Shown here: positions 34,981-46,199 of the stretch, piece by piece
Numbering within the stretch: the first letter of the stretch is position 1
How the letters are laid out: each line of letters begins with the position of its first letter
Assembly: GCF_003573695.1 (NCBI RefSeq)
Contig: NC_039358.1
Span: 100,254,117 to 100,318,116, forward strand
DNA from: Papaver somniferum
Lineage: Eukaryota > Streptophyta > Magnoliopsida > Ranunculales > Papaveraceae
Reading direction: 5' to 3'
DNA length: 64,000 nt
The notes under the pieces: generated by a model
Told to the model about the DNA's origin: nothing
The model's input: the letters and a program-made list of their open reading frames with translations, nothing else
The model's database searches: none
Made by a program: the position numbers and the translations under genes

Positions 34981-35633
34981 CTAATACGAAGATTACATGA
35001 GGTTAGAATCATTTAAGCATGAGACCAAGTGAGATTATAAAATAAAGTATACAAGCAATGCAACACCATCAAAGTTTATCATTATTCACCCAATACGCGA
35101 GAAAATAGCATGAAAGTCATGAAGATATGTTTTACGGTAACCTCGTCTGAAGAAACGGTACTCTGCCATGTACTAGAAGACAAACTGGGAGCAATATACA
35201 ATGAATATTAATATGGGTTACATACCATTCTCTTCGTATGGATGTCCTCTACAACGTGTCAAAATTCCATAACAATCCGATGAACGAGCAAGGAGATGTG
35301 GCCAAAACATTGAGCAACATACCATCTGAAAAGTTCTGAAAGTCTCATGGAAGTTTACTATTTCGCCTTTTTCAGGCCCTGAACGTGCTCAAAACTTAAA
35401 AATATTCTGTGCTAAAGCTTGGAAATTTTCCAGGCATGAATATACATATGCATATCATGAAAATCCGACTCCAGATGAAGGTTTTACGGCATTTTTGCTA
35501 AAAAACTGAGTTCTGAATTTTCTGACGACGAATTTCGACTAAGTTTTTCGTATATACACATGGATTCTCATTCATTCATTCAAAAATCAGAACTTTCATA
35601 CTTCTATGAAGAGAATACAAGACATGTACTTAC
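34981..35633 (-). other. Intron 6 of the antisense PMD gene of B
   Basis: The donor is CCCCAA|GTAAGTACAT and the acceptor CGTATTAG. At 653 bp it is AT-rich with no long frame. An alignable intron is present in A (645 bp) and D (655 bp). Confidence 0.75.
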
Positions 35634-35792
35634 TTGGGGAGTCCCCTAAGTGTTCGAGGAATTGGGATTGTCCGTGTTAACGACAAAGGGCTCATTACTT
35701 CTATTCGGCTCTGATTCTTTGGAAGTGCCTTCATCTCTATTCTCAGAGGATGGTCGAGTATCAGCACTCTCCGTATCCATGACGAAATCCTC
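35634..35792 (-). CDS. Antisense PMD gene of B, exon 6 (one in-frame stop)
   Basis: It has 53 codons, phase 0, from TGTCCAG|GAGGATTTC to CCCCAA|GTAAGT. It is acidic and begins EDFVMDTESADTRPSSENRD. Codon 49 is TAG; A and D are open there. This is the only coding lesion I see in the whole antisense gene of B. Confidence 0.75.
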
Positions 35793-35863
35793 CTGGACAC
35801 ATCCTCAATAATCAACATTTTATCTAAAAAGCATCATAATTGAATATGCGAAGGGATACTTAC

Positions 35864-35938
35864 GGCTTCTTCTTCATCACTCAAATCAGGAATTGTTGCA
35901 GAAAACCGAAGACCATCGATACTTGATGGAGTAAAATT
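35864..35938 (-). CDS. Antisense PMD gene of B, exon 5
   Basis: It has 25 codons, phase 0, from GTTGCAG|AATTTTACT to GAAGCC|GTAAGTATC. It begins NFTPSSIDGLRFSATIPDLS and is open. It is six bases shorter than in A and D, so the frame is kept. Confidence 0.75.
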
Positions 35939-36024
35939 CTGCAACGGAATAACAACATTGGTTACATGATCCTAATAATGTGGGCGATAAAAAGTCACGA
36001 CAAGGGGAATACCCGAGAACTCAC

Positions 36025-36156
36025 CAAAGAACCAACTGGGGACTTTATGGTATTAGGTAACAGCTTATAACTTTTGTTCCTTCCTTCTCCACCGTGAACA
36101 ATCGCTTTAGTTTCTGAGAAATCTACACGGATTCGAGGTCTTACATTACGACCGTC
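36025..36156 (-). CDS. Antisense PMD gene of B, exon 4
   Basis: It has 44 codons, phase 0, from ACCACAG|GACGGTCG to TCTTTG|GTGAGTTC. It begins DGRNVRPRIRVDFSETKAIV and is basic and open. The A and D copies have small frameshifting deletions here. Confidence 0.75.
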
Positions 36157-36229
36157 CTGTGGTAAAGTTCAGTAACATAATAAGAATACAGTTCTCATAA
36201 TTTCATGAAGATTATACGAAGAAACATAC

Positions 36230-37912
36230 CTGAGAAGATCCTGGAGACGATTTTCTTTTATCACCAGAGAGATACTTCAATCTTGGTCGACCAGAAATCA
36301 TCTCAGTAGAAGGAAGATCCTTCACTGGAAGCTGACCAGCCATCACGTAATCACGCAACCGCTGAAGTTGATGATCCCAAAAGTCTACATAACCTGGAGC
36401 TACATATGCAAATATCTCGGAGCAATGGAACCAGTAATTACTCTCTTCCACATGAGTATGGTCTAAATGGGTTCTAAGCTGTTCAACTGATTGCTTCCTC
36501 CTTCGAAAAGTTGGAACACACTGATCCATACCCATTTGTCGAGCTGCTTTGTCAATATTATATTCCTCCACTGAAAGTCCTCCGTATATAGCCGATATCA
36601 AATGACCAGGGGTGTAATTCAACATGAAAGATCTTTCGCCATCACTCAGATTTGCACCAGACATCAGCATCACACTCTCTCCAGTATTGAAAGTTGTTGG
36701 ATGGGAAACATACGCAGGAACTGACACCCACGGGCGGAAGTTGAACTCAGATTGATCATCCAACACACCAATGAGGCGTGCTTTAGACCGAGGCTGCTTT
36801 GTAGACCAACGCATGATCCTGGCATTATCTTTTTCAGAGAAAACGTGACGAGCATCAGCATTCGGTCCTTGCAAAATATTACGTGGAATAGGCGCATAAT
36901 TCTTGAAGTTCTCCCACATCAAAGCTTGAAGAAACATCGTATTGGCGTAGCACTCAATCTTCATAAAGTCATTCGATACACTGGAGTCTATAACCAAGGA
37001 GCCTAAGTTAGAATACAAAGAACCCAGGAACAGGATACCTATTGGGAGTTGCTCACCTTGAGCCATCTTGATAGCAAAGGGGATCACGAAGGGCTTCAAC
37101 AAGTTTCCACTGCCTTCAAATATGTCTCTCGACATCCATAAACATAAGAAGGCAGCAATGGGTAACATACCGTTGATGGGACTATCAGAAACCTCGTCTT
37201 TTGGCCACCAGCATGTCAACCAGTGTGCATAGAAACGTTTACTGCCAGACGCCTTATTCCCTTCCTCCATTGCAGCTGTCAAGATGTTGGAAATTGCAGT
37301 CTCCTCATCTGAAAGATCTCCAGTGAGATTTCCCGTGATTGGGAGATGCATCAAAGCAGCCACATCCTCTAAGGTGACGGTAAACTCTCCCAATCTGCAT
37401 ATAAAGGTGTGAGTCGGAATACACCAACGAGCAAGTAGAGCCACAATACCTCTCGCATCATGGAAAATGAACAAGTCTCCAGAATCCTGAATAGCTCTCG
37501 TCACTTGCGCCTGATCGAGCATAGCCCTGACATGAGGGAAACCCAGCATATGTCTCGCCCATCCAGAGAATTTTTCCAAAGGTCGTCGAGAAAGCTTAAA
37601 CTCTATGATTGATGCAAGGAAGATACCTCGTTCAAGACAAAACCGAATCACTGTCTTAGGAGTCACCAATTTCTTCTGAGTAACATTTCTGGGATTTATC
37701 AGAAGACGATACGCTGGAGATTTGAGATGTTTTTCAGCTTCCTCCTGAACCTCAAAAAATGCATCATCCACATTCAGAACATTCTTAATTCCAGAGGCTT
37801 CATCCTCTTCTTCGCCAACGAAAGTCTCATCCATACATGTCTCATCTCTGGAGATATCATCATCAATACACATTTCATCTCTTGAAGTGTCATTAGCCTG
37901 GGAGTTGGACAT
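36230..37912 (-). CDS. Antisense PMD gene of B, exon 3: intact plant mobile domain
   Basis: It has 561 open codons from ATG 37912 to the donor CTTCTCAG|GTATGTTT. Residues 1-50 are acidic (MSNSQANDTSRDEMCIDDDI). Residues 88-195 hold the N-terminal part of the PMD: FSGWARHMLGFPHVRAMLDQ, then RWCIPTHTFICRLGEFTVTL and EDVAALMHLPITG. FLCLWMSRDIFEGSGNLLKP and a region ending in a basic segment follow. This matches the plant mobile domain of MAIN/MAIL1 proteins, which act in transposon silencing and gene expression in Arabidopsis, and of PMD-bearing transposons. The start is supported by a 5'-UTR splice acceptor 13 bp upstream (TTTTACAG). Without splicing the frame would end five codons after the donor. 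The gene runs opposite to gag and ends about 320 bp from it. Confidence 0.88.
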
Positions 37913-39120
37913 CTTTGCGAAGTAGCTGTAAAATTCACGCTACATTCTACTTCAGTATATCATCCGGATATGAAATTCAACAAGATGATGAAGTCATGCA
38001 AATGGAAATGCTAGCATCTGCAAAAATGGTAACTCTTGACTCTTACCTTTTACGCTTCCACTAACGATAGTGATAGTAATGCTAGAGTTAACACCTAAAA
38101 AATCGTTCGTCTCTTAGAAACCTACAAAAACAAACGAAACTCAAATTTTCACAAAATCATGAACATTTCTACTGTGTGAATATTCACCATGGAATTATGA
38201 AAACTAAAACATTATTTCATCATAAATAATTGTTTACTTTGAACATCGCTCAAAATCAAACTTGTTTTTGAAAATATATGTTTACAAAAATATAAACGAT
38301 AGTTCACGTTTTATCTTTTGCGAGGGATAACTCATGCTAAAAAAAAGACACACTCTTTTCCGTGAGCATGTCACGGTTTTGCATACAAAAATATTTTTCG
38401 TGGACAGACCATGATTTTATAAAACAAAAAACTTTTTTCCTTCGTATCGTCGTTCGTCTTTAAAACGAAGGTTTATTTCAATTTTGTGAGAGCTCACACC
38501 TTATAAGATAAAGTTTTGATTTACATGAAAGCTGACAAACAAAATTTTATTACTGGACACAAGTTCATGTATAAAATAAAAAAAAATCCTTCGTACTATC
38601 CTCATTCTCTAAAACGAAGGTTTATTTCGGTTTCATGAAAATTCACTCTTTTTATGATAAAACCTTGGTTCACATGAAAGCTCATAAACTAAGTTTTATC
38701 ACTGGACCTAGGTCTGCATATATTAAAAAAATCCCTCATAAATCAGGGATTATTATTAGTTTTCAAAACTAACGATCAAATGAACATACGTTTTCAAAAA
38801 CGAGGGTTTTTCAACAAAAATCGCACTAATATATGCACATATATATGATTTCAACATGATCACTACATGAATCTCATATAAACATTAAAAAAAAAATTCC
38901 ACACCTGGTCGGCGCCGACCGGAAGTTGGTCGGACGGTGGCGGCGGCGGTCGGTGCTCCGACGTGAAAATTTTCTCCTCCTGCTGCTGGCGTGAAGGTGG
39001 TGGAGAGGTGATGAAGGTGCTGGTCGTGGGAAAAATAATAAAAAAGAAGGGATTAATTCCCTTTTATATCAATTTTATTTCCAAAAACCTAATTTTACAA
39101 GGATTTCCTTATTGGGCCCG
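37913..39120 (-). promoter_or_regulatory. Promoter, 5'-UTR exons and introns of the antisense PMD gene of B
   Basis: On the minus strand: TGGGCCC (39113-39119), TATA box ATATAAAA (39062-39069), and a GC-rich exon 1 to about 38905 with donor GGCGCCGACCAG|GTGTGG. Then come a long AT-rich intron of 783 bp, exon 2 at 38047-38121 (acceptor TTTTTGTAG, donor AAAAG|GTAAGAGT), an intron of about 120 bp, and the acceptor TTTTACAG at 37926. Exon 1 is a non-coding leader with CCGCCGCCGCC. The layout is that of a normal plant polymerase II gene. Confidence 0.65.
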
Positions 39121-39340
39121 GCCCACGAATTCTAAACGACCAAGGTCCCGTCGTCCAAACCAGCGGTTCAATACCAATTTATGCTCATTAAACAATGCTC
39201 TATCATGCCACTGGGATCTTCATTCAAGTCATGGTTTGCTCGTACTATCAAAATCCGGTAATATCTTAACTCACGACTAAGTGCAATTACTTATATTGTT
39301 ATCACCAATCAATGCTGACTGAGGAACACGGCTATCCTCA
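39121..39340. other. Region between the antisense promoter and the PPT of B
   Basis: No gene is present. The sequence is conserved with A and D. Confidence 0.4.
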
Positions 39341-39357
39341 CTAAGCAGGGGACTTAA
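39341..39357 (+). other. Polypurine tract of element B
   Basis: CTAAGCAGGGGACTTAA lies directly before the 3' LTR. Confidence 0.8.
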
Positions 39358-42300
39358 TGTAGATGGTGGATTTTCGACAAAGGCTAAAATCGTAAACCCA
39401 TAATTATACGAACTCTTGATCCAGCAATCAGATGTGAGTATTGAGACACGGGTCTCTCATCGAATCCTTGACTGAGAATACTGTCTCTCAGAGTACATGT
39501 AGATATGTAGTCTCTCGGCTGGACAACGACATATCTCATGAATACTGAAGACTTCAGTAATTATTTCTATATAGAATCACGAGATTGACGGCTCCTAGAC
39601 AGCTTGCTCTGCTAGTATAGAGCGATAACGTCTTCAGGATACAAACAACAAGGTTCCCTGACTATATAAAGGATATGAAGCTCCAGCAAGCTCATGTCAG
39701 AATAATTAATGCTCCTAGACAGCTTGCTCTGCTAGTATAGAGTCATAAGTTAATTATTCCTAAATTCTTGGATTCATCCACTGAATTTCCGAAAATGTTC
39801 AAATATTTTCGCAATATTTCGTTACTTCAATCTATGGTTCTTCCCATCAGAATTCCATGGGTTAGTAATAAATATTCATCGCACGGGCGTCTGAGCTTCC
39901 TCCGAGTAAGCCCCGGCTCAAATGGTGTAAGTGTACTCAACGATGCACTAACAATCACCGCACGAACAAGTATTTCAAAATACGACGAAACGATGAACCT
40001 ATGCAAAATAGGAAGGAAAATAATAAATAATTAAAATATTGACTAAGGCGCCAGGGGATTGGGCTCACCGACCGGCCGGCCAGGCCGTGGCCAATCCCAC
40101 GGCAGTTTTATATTTTATCATATTTTTTATTATTTTCCTTGATCTTATGAAAATCCTTTCATTTGAACAAACATCCTTCGTTTTAGGAAACTCCTCAGTT
40201 TCATGGTGCTTCCTTCGCACGAAGGAAATAACATAAAATTGGGAAAAATATTGTAGGGCCGTGATTGTGGGCCAACCGGCCATGCCTTGATCCCGGCCGG
40301 CCCCACACCTCCTGGTTCCTCATTATTTTATTATTATTTCCCTAATCTCATGAAAACTCCTTCATATCATGGTATTTTCATAAATACATGAAAAATAATA
40401 TAAAATTAGAAAAACCCGTGGGACTGGGACCCAGCTGGTCGGCCATGACCTAGCCAGTCCCACACGCCCCTTTATTTTATTATTATTATTTTAAGGTTTC
40501 CTTCAACCCATGAAACTTCTTGATTTCATGGTATTTCTCTCAAATTAGGAAAATTCCTTCAAATCATGGAAAAATACGCGGAAAATACATAAAAATTAGG
40601 GAAACTCGTGGGACCGGGCCCAAGCCGGCCGGCCATGCCCTAGAAGGTCCCACACGCCCTTATTTTTATTATTTTAATATTATTTGCTTCCTTGATCCCA
40701 TGGAACTCCTTCACTTCAAGGAAACTCCTTAATTTCAACAATTTTTTTTTATTTCATGATATTTTCATGAAATCATGAAAAATAATATAAAATTAGGAAA
40801 AGGCACCATGGGACCGTGGTCGCTGGTCGGCCGGCCATGCCTTGGCTTCAGCGGTCCCACGCTTTATCATTCCTTCATTTTGTAATTATTTTCCTTCATC
40901 TCATGAAGTTTCCTCAATTTCAGCAAAACCCTGATTTTATTGTATTTTCTCAAATGGTTGCTCAAACGCACGCCAGAAAATATCAAAATTCTTAGGACTG
41001 AGACGCAGACATGTTGACGACGTGACCATGTTACCTTGACCGACCAAGGTTGGCTCTTTGGTTCGCAATGAGCCGGTCCCACGTATTTTCATGGTTTGAC
41101 CTAATTTGCGCAATTGCACGTATTAGGTCCAAGACTCTTCCAAATAATTTTGGAATTTCATGAAGTGATCGTCATTCGATCCCACGACCATCCATGATTG
41201 GTTTCATGACCCCTTGGTTGGTCTCTCACCTCTCCATAATTAATTAGGTTTTATCACCTAAGGCTCAGACGAGTATTATGTGAAAGATGATTGAACCAGC
41301 ATTTGATCATCTTTTTACCAACTCTTCAAGGGGTCTTGGTATTTTCTCACGCGAGCATATGGACACTACATGGTCGACCCATGGTCTCATGTAGCCGGTC
41401 CTCCTTCATTCCATGGTTAAATTTTCAATAAACTATCACTCGGTCATCAATTGATCAAATTAGGGTTTCTGAGTCCAAGGATCATAATTCCATATTCGAA
41501 CGTTAATAATTTTACGACGATCTCATGATCACCATTTTATTATACTCGGTTCAACTACCAGTATTCTAATTAATGTTTTATTTCGGTCACGTTGCCAATA
41601 ATTCATCAGACGAGCAACACTTGCTCAGATGAGCAATACTTGCTCACCTCAACGTGAGAATTACACCTCTGTCTCAACGGACACGTTCAATTCATGAGTT
41701 TCAGAACATTTTGCAGAATCATGTTCAACTCAGCAAATACATGGACTCATCGTCCCATGAAGTCAGCAACTGACTAAATACACGTCTTCCCTGCATACTC
41801 TACGTTCACGAGACATCAATCGTGTCACTTGGGGGGATATCAACTAGGGTTTTGGTATGGAAGTCTACGACACGTGTGTTCATACACACGATAGAGTGTG
41901 AGAAAGTCGTGCAATCAGTTGAAGGAGTTAACAAAGTAGTGGATGGAAAGTCGACCAAGTCTCTGCACGATGAGCAACTGGTTTCAAACACGATTTTCAT
42001 TTCCCCACTCTTTGATTCCATCAACTGTCACACTTCATGGGATCATGGTGTCTACAATTCCAGCAATATAAATAAGTCTCTGAAATCATGATTGAATATA
42101 CAACGATCTCACGTCTCACAGATAACACGATACCAACACCTCATCAATTGAGCAATTACTCTCAACTGAGCAACTTCAATCATTTAGAACTTATCTTATT
42201 CAGAATACACAACACACCCACAATCTTTGATTATCATTGATTCCACACATTTCTCAGCTTCCCTCCTACAGATCAACCCATCCTCTCTTGTGGCCGAATT

Positions 42301-42487
42301 TACTCTGGAACGGCCATTGTCTTGGTTTAGGCCGGAGTACTACAAATTGATCTTTCGAATTCAAAGCACTCCCTTCTTGCAATGTATCTGTGTGAGGTTG
42401 AATATTTCGCTCGGTTCAAGGAGTCTCCTCCGTACGGTCATCTCCTCAATCCCGTAAAAACCAGCAAATCGTTTTGCCCCATCTACA
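39358..42487 (+). mobile_element. Element B 3' LTR (3.1 kb)
   Basis: It starts TGTAGATGGTGG and ends GCCCCATCTACA. TATA is at 39662. The GGGACC/GGTCCC repeat array is at 40055-41090. It is followed by ACAAG, the mutated right target duplication of B. Confidence 0.93.
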
Positions 42488-42492
42488 ACAAG
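42488..42492. repeat. Right target-site duplication of element B (ACAAG)
   Basis: It is paired with GCAAG at 2997-3001, with one mismatch. Confidence 0.7.
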
Positions 42493-42909
42493 TTTTCGAA
42501 ACTCTGACGTTATAATCACTACAACTAGTGAAATTGTAAATAGGTAAGAGTTGGATTGTTACCATTTTGTTACGCGTTTGTTATTGGTATATCCATGACT
42601 CCATGTCTTTCGCCTCAGATAGTGGTGACTTCTGGTTACAACCACTCTTCAAGCTCTTCCGGGGAACGCTCTATGAAGTCAAAGATGAAGACTTCTGCAG
42701 ATGCTCATGCCGAGGTGAATCAACCTTTCAGAGACGCTGGAAGGCTGACACATTGTATGTATCTCGATCATCTTGGAGTCGGCTGTGCTAAGATATATGC
42801 TTTATTGGTATTAACAGATGCGGAGGGAAAGCAGGGACGTGATGAAATATCACAGAAGAAAAGAGCTGAAGATGAAAAGCTCATATCTCATCAGCAGAAG
42901 CACCGCTGA
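42493..42909 (+). other. Short open segment occupying the PMD position in element C
   Basis: C continues here from 3001. On the plus strand (antisense to C) the remainder of exon 2 and its donor (AAATAG|GTAAGAGTT, 42543/42544) are conserved. Where A, B and D have the PMD exon, C has an unrelated sequence. An ATG at 42595 starts 105 open codons (MTPCLSPQIVVTSGYNHSSS) that are Ser- and then Lys/Glu-rich, ending in ISHQQKHR. An AG acceptor lies at 42617-42618 (CGCCTCAG). I recognise no domain. It could be a different captured gene fragment or a heavily diverged residue. Confidence 0.4.
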
Positions 42910-45170
42910 CTTCAGCAAGTGAGATTATCGGCTGAATATGAAGTTCGGGTTCGCATTGATGGTGTAGCTCCTGATTCAGATGTTGATGAATTAAGAATTT
43001 CGTCATAATTCGTCATCAGAAAATTCAGAAGTTAGGTCTTCTAGCAAAAATGTTGTAGAATCTTCGTTCGATGTCGGGATTTCTCTATCTACCCATGTTT
43101 CTTCATCCTCATGAAATTTTCAAGCTTTAGCAAAGAAGCGTTTCGGATTTTGAGCACGTTTAAGGGCCGAAATCGACGAAACAGTAAACTTCAAGGAGAC
43201 TTTCAGATTTTTTTCAGTTGGCATGTAGTCCAATGTTTCAGCCACATCTCTTTGCTCATTTATCCAATTGTTGTGAATTTTGGATATGTTGTAGAGGACA
43301 TCCATACAAAAAGAATGGTATATGACTCATCCCTAGATGCTTCACCAGTTTCTCCCAGATCGCTTCTTTGTGAGGTACGGTGTAAAATCATCTCAGACGA
43401 GCTTGTTGTAAAACACTCCTGTTGTGTCTTTAGACCATTCTCTTATGTCTTGAACGGTTGGTGAAGGATTTTAATGTCATTGACGCATTTGAGATCAAGA
43501 CCCGTGATTAATACATGAGCATGGTGCTTGCAGTGCCATCTTGTTTCTGTCAGTCGTAGAAATATCACTTCTGAAACCTTGGTCACGGGACCTTAACTGA
43601 GGTTGCTCTCAAGAAGGGATGATGTAATGACCATGGTTGTATGTATTGGTTGTAGAATTCGTTTTATGATGAATGATTAGCGTAGGTGAACTTGGTGCCA
43701 GTCACGAGTCTTGGACTATGAACTGATGGTAATGATCAGTGGACCGTCAGTCCCCAGTATTTTGTTAAATCCCTCCCTTTGTTTTTCCCTTCTTCTGGCA
43801 AGACCTAGATAGAGGACCCAGGTACAAAAAACTTGACGTAAACTCCTAGGTGGTAGAAGTAGGAGGTACCTTGATAAAGGACTTAGCGAAAAGACCTGGT
43901 GGACATCGGTCGACTGTAGAGGTTATTAATCCCGTCCACGAATTTCTGCTTGCATGTTGTATGCTCTGGAGGCTGTAGGAACCTCATACGTCGTCAAAAT
44001 TCGGTGCTTGACCCTAACTTTTGAAGCTAAGAGACCGAGTTATCATATGAGAAAATAGTAACCCAATTTGGAGTTTTCTAGGTCAGCCAACGAAGCGTGC
44101 ACATTTGTAACTTGTAATCCAGTGCAAGTTTTCAGATTCCATGAACTTGAGTGTGGAGTCCATATCTTTCAGCTCGTATGTCCAATTGATGCGCACTTTT
44201 GGTATGTTGTAGAAGATACATAGACAAACATATTTTATTGAGGAAGTATTGTCTCATTCCTCACTAATTGGTACGTTTTTGTAAACCCATGGGCTGAAGT
44301 ATGTTGTATCTCATTTGTAGAGGTGATGAGAACATCTTGTAGAAGACTTGGGATTGTTCCCGCATGTTGTGCAAGCTTAGGAAAGACTTTCATGTGAACA
44401 TATTTCATGTATACACACCTTGATATGAATAATTAGTGCTTGGAGAAGTCCGATCCATCGAGTAACACTTCAAAGAACGGATAGTTGATGAAGCTGGTCA
44501 TGAGGATGTTTCCCCTGAGACCGTCGTTGATGCTGGATCATGATAGAATTTTCTCCAGAAATTCTTGTTGATGCTGATAATATGGTCGGAGTTGCTCCAG
44601 AGACCGAAAAGGCTAGATCCATGATTATCGATATAGTCTTTACTCCTTCATCCAGTGAGCCTTTACATTCACGAACTAATTGATGAGTTGAGCGTCCCTA
44701 GGATGAGGATGTAGGGTTTAACCCAAATTCTCCCGAACCTTTACTGTGAAGTGCCTTGTCAGGGAATCGATGTTGTTGCGGTAGATAGCAGCGACAGTTT
44801 CCATTCTGGATGTGATCGGTGAAGAGAGGAAGTTCGTCAGTCGTGCAGGGGCTTGTGATGTAGAGAGACCCGTTGATGAAGTTCTATGGAATCACATCAG
44901 GTTGCAAAAACTTGTTATGTGGATAATTTATTGAAATAAAATTGATTTCTCCAATAAGATCAAGTCCCCGGTGTATGCTGAAGGAGTTTGTGCCATCCAT
45001 GGATGAATGATGTTGCATCTGCTTCAGAAGTCTTATCATGGGATAAATTCAGTTACACTTTGATCGTGCTGGTGTTGAATCAGTGTGTCATCGTCGAGAT
45101 ATTTGTGCTGAAGCTAGAGGCGCCATTATAGAAGGTGTACTCTTTGATTGGAGTACAATTTGAAGGCTTC
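42910..45170 (-). other. Degenerate internal region of element C
   Basis: No gene can be supported. 42990-43450 aligns with intron 6 of the antisense gene (GTCATCAGAAAATTCAGAAG; GGACATCCATAC). A diverged second copy of part of it lies near 44060-44250 (TATGTTGTAGAAGATACATA against TATGTTGTAGAGGACATCCA). The plus-strand stretch 44480-44690 has acidic open pieces (for example PETEKARS) that could be what is left of exon 7, but the resemblance is weak. Confidence 0.4.
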
Positions 45171-45353
45171 TTAGACTTTTGAGCGTTGAAGCTTCATATC
45201 CCTTAATATCTTAGGTTTGGTCATCTCGTCCCTGAGTATCTTCTGTTGATTCAGCACTCCTTTCGTTGCAGTAGTGGGATTCAACACTTGTGCAGACATT
45301 AGACCTTTCTGATTTTGTGGAACACATGAACACTCCCGCAGGGATACGTCCAA
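45171..45353 (-). pseudogene. Remnant before the integrase tail in element C
   Basis: The minus-strand frame contains GVLNQQKILRDEMTKPKILR, related to GIPNQQKIFKARTTKPNKFC in B. The GDLVL and NWEGP motifs are no longer recognisable. Confidence 0.45.
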
Positions 45354-45799
45354 AGTGTTCTTTTCCAGGCTTGGACATCATCTCAGTAATGAGTGTCTCA
45401 GTGTTTGATTCGGATAAATGTCAGATTCAACCACTTGGTAAAATACTAATGTGGTGAAGCTACCATTCGTCTTGCAATAACATAGTTGCTAGCATATTAA
45501 GTCCCCATGCTAGGATAGCATGTGAGGAGATAAATGACATAGACATGGGAGGAATGAGACTTTCCTGAGTGCGTAACCTCTTGATGAGTGTCTATGCATC
45601 TTTGCAGGTTCTTGCTTCAACTTCGTCAAAGCTCGAAATTCCTCCAAGTGCTCTGATGACGGGATACCCGCCACATCTTCTGGATCAGAACTTTATTCAT
45701 TGGAGAGATGTGCAACTAAAGGTGCTTTGTCATTAGCCATCTTTTCATCATGAATCCACGCTCGTATGAAGAACATGTCATATCCTGGATCTTCCTGAT

Positions 45800-46080
45800 T
45801 ATGTGATATAGCCATAAGTATTTCTGAGCGTTCTTTCAGGGTCTCTGATTGAGATAGATCACAAGTAGCTTCTTGTCAAGTGATGCTTGCGGATCTGAGG
45901 GTTTTCAGTGAAATGATGTTGATGGTGGTGTCAGCATCGATCAACATTCTTCCGAATTCATTTCCTTTGATATGGTCTGTGGTAAGCAGTCCTCAGTCGT
46001 GCATCTCATTGTATGTGGATGAAGGTTCAAGGAGTATTTCCGGGATGGACTTCTGACACAATGTAATTCGGTGTTGTGAA
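45800..46080 (-). pseudogene. Protease-like remnant of element C
   Basis: On the minus strand the pieces GLLTTDHIKGNEF, INIISLKTLRSASIT and QEATCD match the family protease region, with in-frame stops. It is strongly decayed and shows no intact catalytic motif. Confidence 0.5.
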
Positions 46081-46199
46081 CATGTCTTTCCTTTGTGCCT
46101 TAGACAGATAGAGCAATTTCACAGATATGCTCGATCAACGATTGAACTGCTTCTTTGACTGGTTGTTCAGAGTGTAAAGGTTCTGACTGGAGAGGATTC

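Noticed and set aside
38018..38046. A 29-bp intron from GTAAGAGT to TTTTTGCAG before the PMD start of B
   Set aside because: It is too short for a plant intron, and the TTTGCAG is not conserved in A. The acceptor TTTTACAG just before the ATG is conserved and gives about 120 bp.
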